Origin: Legionella genomosp. 1
GTDB taxonomy: Bacteria; Pseudomonadota; Gammaproteobacteria; Legionellales; Legionellaceae
Reading direction: 5' to 3'
Assembly (NCBI GenBank): GCA_945867185.1
Contig: CAMBHM010000024.1
Coordinates: 1 to 12,349, forward strand
DNA: 12,349 nucleotides
Part shown: positions 6,009 through 12,349 of the stretch, in pieces
Layout: the number at the start of each line of letters is the position of its first letter
How positions within the stretch are numbered: the first letter of the stretch is position 1
Translations under genes and position numbers: made by a program
Notes under the pieces: model-generated
Databases searched by the model: none
What the model was told of the DNA's origin: nothing
Seen by the model: only the letters and a program-made list of their open reading frames with translations

Positions 6009-8024
6009 ATGCGTTATTCAAGAGATCTGGCTAATGCCATTCGGTTTTTAAGTATTGATGCAGTGGAACAAGCGCAGTCAGGGCATCCTGGTATGCCGCT
6101 TGGTATGGCTGATGTGGCAACGGTTTTATGGCAACAATTTTTAAAGCACAATCCTTTAAATCCCCGTTGGTTTAATCGAGACAGGTTTGTGCTGTCTAAT
6201 GGCCATGGCTCGATGTTGTTGTATGCGCTATTGCATTTATCAGGGTATGCGCTACCCATAGAAGAGATCAAACGATTTCGACAATTGCATTCTAAAACAC
6301 CAGGCCATCCGGAATCTCTTGAATTGCCGGGGATTGAAACAACGACGGGGCCACTTGGACAGGGTCTTGCCAATGCGGTGGGTATGGCTATTGCTGAGAG
6401 AACGCTTGCAGCGCAATGTAATCATCCTGATTGTACGTTGGTGGATCATTATACCTATGCGTTTGTGGGGGATGGTTGCCTCATGGAAGGTATTTCGCAC
6501 GAGGTATGCTCACTTGCGGGGACCTTAGGGCTCGGGAAGCTCATTGTCTTTTATGATGACAATGGTATTTCTATTGATGGCAAGGTGGATCTCTGGTTTA
6601 CAGATGACACGGCAGCGCGGTTTAGAGCTTATCACTGGCATGTGATTTCAGCCGTGGATGGGCATGATCCATTGGCGATTGAGCAGGCCATTGTGTGTGC
6701 TCAATCAGAAACCACAAAACCGAGTTTGATTATTTGTAAAACTATCATTGGCTATGGTTCATCTATGGCGGGTAGTGAAAAAACACATGGCTCGCCTTTG
6801 GGTGCTCAAGATATTCAAGCGATCCGTGAGCGCTTGAATTGGCCGCATCCTCCCTTTGAGATTCCAGCAGCGCTTTATGCCGCTTGGAGTCATGTGGAAA
6901 AAGGGAGCAACGAAGAGCAAACATGGCTTCAGAATAATCACGTCTTTCAACAAGAACATCCTGAGGCGTATGCCGAATTTTTACGCCGGATCAATGGGGA
7001 TTTACCAGAGACGTGGTCACAGTATACGAATCAATTTATTGAACAGGCTCGCCTCAGTGATAAAGCCGTAGCCACTCGCAAGGCTTCACAACAGTGTTTA
7101 GAAAATTATGGCTCTTTTTTACCAGAATTGTTTGGGGGATCGGCGGATTTAACGGTCTCTAACAATACAAATTGGTCTCGAAGTCAGGCCATTACGCATG
7201 AGGTGTTGCAGGGTAATTATTTGAATTATGGGGTCCGTGAATTTGGTATGTCGGCCATCATGAATGGTTTGGCCCTGCATGGCGGCTTTATTCCTTATGG
7301 GGGCACTTTTCTAGTATTTTCTGATTATGCGCGCAATGCGATCAGACTCTGTGCGCTCATGAAGCAGCGTGTTATTTTTGTCTATACTCATGATTCTATT
7401 GGTCTTGGGGAAGACGGTCCAACCCATCAACCGATTGAGCATCTTGCCATGTTGCGCATGACGCCCAATGTGATGGTATGGCGCCCTGCTACGCTGATGG
7501 AAACAGCGGTGGCTTGGCAGCAAGCCATTGAACATCATACGGGTCCGTCTTGTTTGTCGCTGTCGCGACAAAATTTGCCTGCGTGTGTGGCTCCAGAAGG
7601 GGCAGCTGAGGGCATGAGGCGAGGCGGATATGTGGTATACGAGCCCGCAGATGCGCCAGAAGTGATTGTGTTGGCATCTGGATCGGAGTTACAGATAGCC
7701 CTTGGGGCAGCCCGCCTTGCAACTGCACAAGGACTATCCGTTCGGGTCGTTTCTATGCTTTGTGTGGAGCGATTTTTAGAACAAGATGCAGCGTATCAAG
7801 AAGCGATTTTACCCAGTCAGATCCGGACACGGGTTGCGATTGAAGCTGCGGCAACGGCTTACTGGTATCGATTCGTGGGTCTTGATGGTGCAGTCATCGG
7901 GCTTGATTCGTTTGGGGCTTCAGCACCTGCGGCAGATTTGTATGCTTACTTTGGTATAACGGTAGAAAAAACGATGGAAGCAATTCAGCTCGTTTATCAA
8001 CGACATAGTGCGTTTGCACGGTAA
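6009..8024 (+). CDS. tkt: Transketolase
   Basis: A 671-residue thiamine-diphosphate enzyme (Escherichia coli TktA has 663) that moves two-carbon units between sugar phosphates in the non-oxidative pentose phosphate pathway, in the cytoplasm. SGHPG with catalytic His26 is near the N-terminus; GDG (154-156) to Asn185 is the cofactor and metal motif; [18 protein letters not shown] (the glutamate that activates the cofactor) and [17 protein letters not shown] are all present. The ATG at 6009 is chosen over a GTG at 5958 because [27 protein letters not shown] aligns with the family from its first residues; no strong ribosome binding site precedes it. First gene of a three-gene operon, 14 bases before gap. 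Regulation is probably through the upstream palindrome. No missing key residue is visible. Confidence 0.98.
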   Translation: MRYSRDLANAIRFLSIDAVEQAQSGHPGMPLGMADVATVLWQQFLKHNPLNPRWFNRDRFVLSNGHGSMLLYALLHLSGYALPIEEIKRFRQLHSKTPGHPESLELPGIETTTGPLGQGLANAVGMAIAERTLAAQCNHPDCTLVDHYTYAFVGDGCLMEGISHEVCSLAGTLGLGKLIVFYDDNGISIDGKVDLWFTDDTAARFRAYHWHVISAVDGHDPLAIEQAIVCAQSETTKPSLIICKTIIGYGSSMAGSEKTHGSPLGAQDIQAIRERLNWPHPPFEIPAALYAAWSHVEKGSNEEQTWLQNNHVFQQEHPEAYAEFLRRINGDLPETWSQYTNQFIEQARLSDKAVATRKASQQCLENYGSFLPELFGGSADLTVSNNTNWSRSQAITHEVLQGNYLNYGVREFGMSAIMNGLALHGGFIPYGGTFLVFSDYARNAIRLCALMKQRVIFVYTHDSIGLGEDGPTHQPIEHLAMLRMTPNVMVWRPATLMETAVAWQQAIEHHTGPSCLSLSRQNLPACVAPEGAAEGMRRGGYVVYEPADAPEVIVLASGSELQIALGAARLATAQGLSVRVVSMLCVERFLEQDAAYQEAILPSQIRTRVAIEAAATAYWYRFVGLDGAVIGLDSFGASAPAADLYAYFGITVEKTMEAIQLVYQRHSAFAR

Positions 8025-8038
8025 TTCGGAGAAGGTGT

Positions 8039-9031
8039 ATGGCAATTCGTATTGCAATTAATGGCTATGGGCGCATTGGGCGTTGTATTTTACGATCAAT
8101 TTTTGAATACAAGCGTCAGGATGAGTTTGAGATTGTCGCTATCAATGATTTATCGGGTATTGAAACCACGGCGCATTTGACGCGTTATGATTCCACCCAT
8201 GGTCGATTCCAGTCAGAGGTGAGGGTAGAAGGTGAAACGCTTTTGGTGGATGGTCATCCGATTCTTGTGATTGCGGAACGTGATCCCAGGGCCTTGCCTT
8301 GGAAAGCATTACAGGTTGATTTGGTTTTAGAGTGTACAGGGCGATTCACTGACAGGACCTCAGCGCTGCAACACCTTGCAGCTGGGGCTAAAAAAGTATT
8401 GATTTCGGCTCCCGGTCAGGAATGTGATGCGACGGTGGTGTATGGGGTGAATCACCTGAGCCTTCAACCCTCTGATCTGATTGTTTCCAATGCGTCTTGT
8501 ACAACCAATTGCTTGGCACCTATTGTGAAACCGTTGCATGAAGCCATTGGAATTGAGCAAGGATTGTTGAATACGATTCATGCTTATACCAAAGATCAAA
8601 TGTTATTGGATGGTAGCCATTCAGATTTACACCGTGCACGCTCGGCCACTCAATCAATTATCCCCACCAAAACAGGGGCGGCCGCGGCCGTTGGATTGGT
8701 GCTACCGGAGCTTGCTGGAAAACTGGATGGTTTCGCAATGAGGGTACCAACGCTTAATGTATCGGTTGTTGATTTTACATTCGTCCCTAGTCGACCAACA
8801 ACCATCGCTGAGGTCCATGCGGTTATTCGTAAGGCCCGTAGTGCTATTCTTCACATCAATGACGAGCCCTTGGTCTCGTGTGATTTTAATCACCACCCCG
8901 CTTCAGCGATTGTCGATACTACGCAAACCAAAGTGCTTGGTAACCTGGTGAAAGTGGTTGCTTGGTATGACAACGAGTGGGGATTTTCAAACCGCATGCT
9001 CGATACGGCTTCTCATATGATGCATCTTTAA
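8039..9031 (+). CDS. gap: Glyceraldehyde-3-phosphate dehydrogenase (type I)
   Basis: 330 residues. The N-terminal NAD fold shows NGYGRIGR (8-15) and VAINDL with Asp37, which favours NAD. The catalytic Cys154 is in SNASCTTNC and the base His181 in [28 protein letters not shown] and [14 protein letters not shown] complete the family signature. It oxidises glyceraldehyde 3-phosphate to 1,3-bisphosphoglycerate. The sequence leans towards the GapB/Epd branch (HxDLxRAR, [21 protein letters not shown]), and Epd (erythrose-4-phosphate dehydrogenase) sits beside pgk in Escherichia coli. The intact TKTGAA loop and NDL favour true GAPDH, but dual use cannot be excluded. CGGAGAAGG lies just before the ATG, giving the best ribosome site in the operon. 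It sits 14 bases after tkt and 10 before pgk. Confidence 0.96.
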   Translation: MAIRIAINGYGRIGRCILRSIFEYKRQDEFEIVAINDLSGIETTAHLTRYDSTHGRFQSEVRVEGETLLVDGHPILVIAERDPRALPWKALQVDLVLECTGRFTDRTSALQHLAAGAKKVLISAPGQECDATVVYGVNHLSLQPSDLIVSNASCTTNCLAPIVKPLHEAIGIEQGLLNTIHAYTKDQMLLDGSHSDLHRARSATQSIIPTKTGAAAAVGLVLPELAGKLDGFAMRVPTLNVSVVDFTFVPSRPTTIAEVHAVIRKARSAILHINDEPLVSCDFNHHPASAIVDTTQTKVLGNLVKVVAWYDNEWGFSNRMLDTASHMMHL

Positions 9032-9041
9032 GGAACAAGTC

Positions 9042-10217
9042 ATGAAATTCCTATCCATGAGCGATTTGGATCTATATCACAAACGGGTATTGATTCGAGA
9101 AGATTTGAACGTGCCTATTAAAGAGGGGATCATCACCAGTGATCAACGACTACAGGCGGCATTGCCGACATTACGCAGTGCGTTGAGTCAGGGTGCCGCG
9201 GTGATTGTGATGTCTCATTTGGGTCGACCTGAAGAAGGACAAGTGGATCTTAAATTGTCTTTGAAGCCGATTGCCAATTATTTGGCGCTGCATTTGGATT
9301 ATCCGGTACGGTTTGAGTCCACTTATTTAAGCGGTGTGACGGTTGAGCCTGGACAATTGGTGGTGTGTGAGAACGTTCGGTTTAATCGCGGTGAGAAAGC
9401 GAACGATCCTGTGCTCGCCAAGCAATTGGCAGCGCTTTGTGATCTGTTTGTGATGGATGCATTTGGGACCGCGCATCGGGCGCATGCTTCTACGTGTGGG
9501 GTTGCGAGGTTTGCGCCGATTGCAGCCGCAGGCCCCTTGTTGGTTCGCGAGCTAGAGGCGTTGCAACACGTGTTGCGAAATCCGGTGCAACCTATTGTAG
9601 CGATCGTAGGGGGTGCAAAAGTCTCTACAAAGTTATCATTGTTGCAGCAACTAGTCGGTCGTGTGAACGTATTGATTCCAGGCGGCGGGATTGCCAATAC
9701 CTTTTTGAAAGCACAAGGTCATGAAATTGGATTGTCACTGTACGAAGCGGATCGACTGGAAGAGGCGCGTGAGATTTTGGCCCTTGCCGAGCAATCAGGG
9801 TGTTTGATCCCGTTGCCGACAGACGTGGTAGTAGGCAAATCGTTGAGTGAAGGCTGTCCTGCTTTTAATAAGTCGTTGAGTCATGTGGCAAAAGACGATT
9901 TGATTTTTGATATAGGGCCTGAAACCGTGACGAAGTATATCGGGATCTTGGGCGATGCGAAGACCATTTTATGGAATGGCCCCCTAGGGGTATTTGAATA
10001 CCCGCAATTTTCATATGGCACGCGGGCTGTGGCGATAGCAGTCGCAAACAGCGATGCATTTTCTATTGCAGGCGGTGGGGATACGTTGGCCGCCATTGAT
10101 CAATATGATTTGACGGATCAGATTTCTTATATTTCAACGGGGGGCGGGGCCTTTTTGGAGTATTTAGAGGGTAAAACGCTGCCTGCAGTTGCGGTGTTAG
10201 AGGAACGTGCGACTTAG
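9042..10217 (+). CDS. pgk: Phosphoglycerate kinase
   Basis: 391 residues, the normal bacterial length. It converts 1,3-bisphosphoglycerate and ADP to 3-phosphoglycerate and ATP, directly downstream of the gap reaction. Motifs in order: [37 protein letters not shown] (substrate-side basic patch), [42 protein letters not shown] and [14 protein letters not shown] (nucleotide side). ENVRF replaces the commoner ENLRF, a mild change. AAGGA overlaps the end of gap (stop at 9029-9031) and sits 7 bases before the ATG. It is the last gene of the operon here; the usual neighbours pyk and fba do not follow, and the next gene converges. No clear hairpin terminator is visible in the 82-base gap after it. 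Confidence 0.98.
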   Translation: MKFLSMSDLDLYHKRVLIREDLNVPIKEGIITSDQRLQAALPTLRSALSQGAAVIVMSHLGRPEEGQVDLKLSLKPIANYLALHLDYPVRFESTYLSGVTVEPGQLVVCENVRFNRGEKANDPVLAKQLAALCDLFVMDAFGTAHRAHASTCGVARFAPIAAAGPLLVRELEALQHVLRNPVQPIVAIVGGAKVSTKLSLLQQLVGRVNVLIPGGGIANTFLKAQGHEIGLSLYEADRLEEAREILALAEQSGCLIPLPTDVVVGKSLSEGCPAFNKSLSHVAKDDLIFDIGPETVTKYIGILGDAKTILWNGPLGVFEYPQFSYGTRAVAIAVANSDAFSIAGGGDTLAAIDQYDLTDQISYISTGGGAFLEYLEGKTLPAVAVLEERAT

Positions 10218-10299
10218 TTGTTGCTTCTCGTGTTGACCTAAAGCCGACCCTGCAGACAAAATGTCCTAATTTTCTATGTATTCTTTATAATTCGTATCG
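10218..10299. other. Gap between convergent pgk and proQ-like genes, no clear terminator
   Basis: 82 bases separate two converging genes. It contains no stem of more than a few pairs followed by a T run on either strand. Termination may be Rho-dependent, or the messages may overlap as antisense. Confidence 0.5.
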
Positions 10300-10911
10300 T
10301 TATTCCCTCCGTAACCCCAATTTTTCTTTCATCCTTGCCACTGCATCTGGATCATAGGCACGGGTTTGTTTGTGTTTGACGATGACAGAGGTATTTCGTA
10401 CCGGAGGAGCTGTGTCACTGAAAGCAGGGCGAAAGGCGTAAGGAGAGGTGTTTTTTGTTATAGGAGAGGCTTCGGGTGGTTTTTTGGGAGTGGGTGGCGC
10501 GTCTTCCAGGGCATTTCTTGCATTTCTTGCACACTTCTCGATGCGTTTTTTAATTTTGAGTGCAGCTTGCTCGGCTTCTTCCTCCGTGACCAGCGCACAG
10601 GGTTGCCCTTCTAAATCAATGCGCTGCTCGCGGGCTTTCAAACAGGTCAAGTAGTCTATTCGTCTCGTAAAAACGACGACTGCTTCTCGTAGCTTGCTTT
10701 TGGAAATGCCAGCGCTGGCTGCAGCCTCTGCATGAGCAAGTAGATCAGTCATGATCCCTACTTTGAGGGGGGCGATGGAAGCGCGATTATCGAATGCGTT
10801 TGGAAATTGAGCGGCTAACCATTGTAAGGTTTCATTTCGTGCCAATTTCGAGCGATTTTTTTGTTTAGTGTTCAGCACTTCAGTGCGTGGATGTAGGTCC
10901 TGCTTACTCAT
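10300..10911 (-). CDS. ProQ/FinO-family RNA chaperone
   Basis: 203 residues. Residues 20-125 are a ProQ/FinO domain: LARNETLQWLAAQFPNAFD, PLKVGIMTDLLAHA, GISKSKLREAVVVFTRRIDYLTCL and RIDLEGQPCALVTEEEAEQA match family landmarks in order. This domain binds structured RNAs, especially 3' hairpins and small RNAs. The rest (about 130-203) is Pro/Lys-rich and disordered-looking, then a basic tail (KHKQTRAYDPDAVARMKEKLGLRRE). The length and layout recall Legionella RocC, which represses competence with the small RNA RocR, but orthology is not shown. Its ATG overlaps the stop of the transglycosylase gene (ATGA, 10911-10908), so it is translationally coupled. It converges on pgk with no obvious terminator between. 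The family is confident; which member is not. Confidence 0.93.
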   Translation of the reverse strand: MSKQDLHPRTEVLNTKQKNRSKLARNETLQWLAAQFPNAFDNRASIAPLKVGIMTDLLAHAEAAASAGISKSKLREAVVVFTRRIDYLTCLKAREQRIDLEGQPCALVTEEEAEQAALKIKKRIEKCARNARNALEDAPPTPKKPPEASPITKNTSPYAFRPAFSDTAPPVRNTSVIVKHKQTRAYDPDAVARMKEKLGLRRE

Positions 10912-11897
10912 CGGGTGCCCTCAGTCATATCACGTCTACAAATTTTATCGGCCAGGTATCCAATCGCACCTGCATAATAAATGGAATTGTTGTAGCGTAA
11001 AATCATCTTATAATTGGGGTAGGCAAGAAATACCGGCCCGCCAGTGGGTTGTACAATGCTTGCTTGTAAATTTTGATGAGGCAGCGCTTCACCGGTTGTT
11101 GTTCGAACACCCAGAGCGTTCCACTCTTTCACGGATTTGATAGTCGATTTGCCTTCAAGTGTCTTATCAAAATGAGCGGGTAGGGTGACATGGATAGCCC
11201 AAGGTTCGCCTGTTTTCCAGCCGTTTTGTTTCATATAATTGGCAATGGAAGCAAACACATCGGCTTTAGAGTCCCAAATGTCTTTTCGACCATCGCCATC
11301 GTAATCTACGGCGTACTTCATGAAACTGGTTGGTAGAAATTGACATTGCCCGGAAGCACCCGCCCACTCTCCTTTAAAATGATCCAACGACACGTGTCCC
11401 TCATTGAGGATGTGTAAGGCCAACAATAACTCTTTTCTAAAGAAGGCAGGGCGATTTGAGTCATAAGCCAAGGTCGCCAATGATTTGATGACGGGGAAGT
11501 TGCCCATGTAGCTCCCGTAACTGGATTCCATGCCCCAAAAAGACAACATAAAGCAGGGATCCACGCCATAATGTGTTGCGACTTCGTCAGCCAAGACTTG
11601 ATTTTTTTTATAGAGTTGTCGACCGATGGCAATGCGATAATTATCGATTCGAGAGTGTAGATAGGAGTCATAGGTGATGCGATGTTCCGGTTGTGATCGC
11701 GCGAGTCCTTTGACTTGACGGCTCGGTTCGTGGATCCCTGCGAAGGCTTCATCAAAGAGGGTAGGCGGGATCCCTTCTGATAAAGCTTCTTTGCGCACGT
11801 CAGCGACCCAACTGTTCCAGTTTTGTGGATTGTTCGCGTAGGTGACAGAGCAATTGAGTAAAAGAGTGGCGATGATAAGACGAGTCCATGAGATCAT
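10908..11897 (-). CDS. mltB: MltB-type lytic murein transglycosylase
   Basis: 329 residues. A signal peptide (MISWTRLIIATLLLNCSVTYA, cut probably after residue 21) sends it to the periplasm. The Cys in LLLNCS is not in a good lipobox, so it is probably soluble or only loosely attached. The catalytic Glu124 lies in SFWGMESSYGSYMGNF, with EWAGASGQCQFLPTSFMKYAVDYDGDGRKDIWDS and the C-terminal NYKMILRYNNSIYYAGAIGYLADKI typical of the family. It cleaves the glycan strands of peptidoglycan to 1,6-anhydro products, for wall growth and recycling. AAGGA ends 9 bases before the ATG, inside the end of the upstream gene, only 3 bases away. It is coupled to the ProQ gene downstream by ATGA. No Cys/Glu loss or frameshift is seen. 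Confidence 0.94.
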   Translation of the reverse strand: MISWTRLIIATLLLNCSVTYANNPQNWNSWVADVRKEALSEGIPPTLFDEAFAGIHEPSRQVKGLARSQPEHRITYDSYLHSRIDNYRIAIGRQLYKKNQVLADEVATHYGVDPCFMLSFWGMESSYGSYMGNFPVIKSLATLAYDSNRPAFFRKELLLALHILNEGHVSLDHFKGEWAGASGQCQFLPTSFMKYAVDYDGDGRKDIWDSKADVFASIANYMKQNGWKTGEPWAIHVTLPAHFDKTLEGKSTIKSVKEWNALGVRTTTGEALPHQNLQASIVQPTGGPVFLAYPNYKMILRYNNSIYYAGAIGYLADKICRRDMTEGTR

Positions 11898-11900
11898 GGT

Positions 11901-12349
11901 TTAGGTTCCTTCTGTTGGATCATTGGGGTTGATGGGTGGTAAATCTTGCCGGGTTTTGATGGTCCTTGGTTTTTTCCGTAGGGTTGCTTTAAGGCTATGC
12001 CAAAAAGCTGCACCTTGCCAGGTGATTGGATGCGTTTTAGCATAAAGCACTTCTGATAAAAGAGATATTTTTTTTTGTAGCTCGATTCCTAGATCGTTGG
12101 ATCCCGCGGATAAGCTGCGGGACGTCGAACGCAAGGTAGGGTATAAATCAGGCCATCGATGGTGAGTCCAAGCAAGTAGGGCGGCCAGCGTCGCTTTTGG
12201 ATCGTTGGTAAGACAGGCTGTGCGCACATCATGAAGCAGTTGACGTTGGGTGCGATGGCGTGCCCAGCGAGGTTTAAAAAATAGCCATAAAAGGATAACC
12301 AACACAGTTGTGAGCAAGAGTGCCACACCGAGAGGGCCGTGCTTGGATC
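11901..12349 (-). CDS. C-terminal part of a BatD-like membrane protein, cut by right edge
   Basis: The frame is open from the right edge to a stop at 11903-11901, 149 codons visible; a GTG at 12326 is an apparent start, but the frame continues upstream without a stop, so it is more likely internal. A single membrane helix (GVALLLTTVLVILLWLFFKPRW) is followed by a cytoplasmic helical region: LLHDVRTACLTNDPKATLAALLAWTHHRWPD, later LYAKTHPITWQGAAFWHSLKATLRKK. The pattern helix, then ND-(P/A)-x-A-x-x-ALLxWA, then W-x-GxxLW fits the tail of BatD proteins, which belong to Bat/MoxR clusters linked to stress tolerance. This comes from memory of the family; the defining N-terminal domain is outside the window. 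It ends 3 bases before mltB, so it is the first visible gene of that operon. Confidence 0.68.
   Translation of the reverse strand, partial: SKHGPLGVALLLTTVLVILLWLFFKPRWARHRTQRQLLHDVRTACLTNDPKATLAALLAWTHHRWPDLYPTLRSTSRSLSAGSNDLGIELQKKISLLSEVLYAKTHPITWQGAAFWHSLKATLRKKPRTIKTRQDLPPINPNDPTEGT

Noticed and set aside
11840..11897. Lipoprotein signal for MltB (LLLNCS)
   Set aside because: Asn before the Cys does not fit a lipobox; an ordinary signal peptide ending TYA is a better fit.
1..12349. CRISPR array, rRNA or riboswitch
   Set aside because: No regularly spaced long repeats, rRNA segments or known riboswitch motifs were seen.

Overview
The window looks like a gammaproteobacterial chromosome, most probably from the order Legionellales (Legionella/Coxiella relatives). 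This rests on the tmRNA, whose tag (ANDENFVGAEGEAIAA) closely resembles the Legionella tag as I remember it; on a tkt-gap-pgk operon; and on a ProQ/FinO gene of the type studied in Legionella. The genus cannot be fixed from the sequence alone. Base composition is moderate, with no strong shift between core genes, but the left 2 kb is clearly accessory DNA.

Left region (1-2054): a mobile unit read leftwards. A tyrosine recombinase (752-1609) is followed 19 bases later by an IS91-family HUH transposase that runs off the left edge (1-732, N-terminal 244 residues). Upstream of the recombinase lies about 445 bases with no convincing large gene. It holds two interleaved inverted repeats, a small ACCGC/GCGGT hairpin, a run of five phased G4 repeats (1898-1955) and a GTGGYCTT direct repeat that ends 4 bases from the mature 3' end of the tmRNA. 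This arrangement suggests an integration junction at the 3' end of ssrA, a classic island attachment site.

Middle region (2055-5820), all leftward: tmRNA (ssrA), with its probable promoter overlapping the end of the upstream M3 zinc oligopeptidase gene (prlC/opdA). Next upstream is a four-helix membrane protein of unknown function. The membrane-protein and peptidase genes overlap by 8 bases, and a very strong hairpin lies just before the peptidase start.

Centre-right (6009-10217), rightward: transketolase, glyceraldehyde-3-phosphate dehydrogenase and phosphoglycerate kinase, tightly spaced (14 and 10 bases), linking the non-oxidative pentose phosphate branch to lower glycolysis/gluconeogenesis. 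A perfect 16-bp palindrome lies between this operon and the divergent membrane-protein gene, a likely operator. The pyk and fba genes that often follow in relatives are absent here.

Right region (10300-12349), leftward and convergent to pgk: the end of a BatD-like protein (cut by the right edge), a periplasmic MltB-type lytic transglycosylase, and a ProQ/FinO RNA chaperone. They are separated by 3 bases and then joined by an ATGA overlap, so they form one translationally coupled unit.
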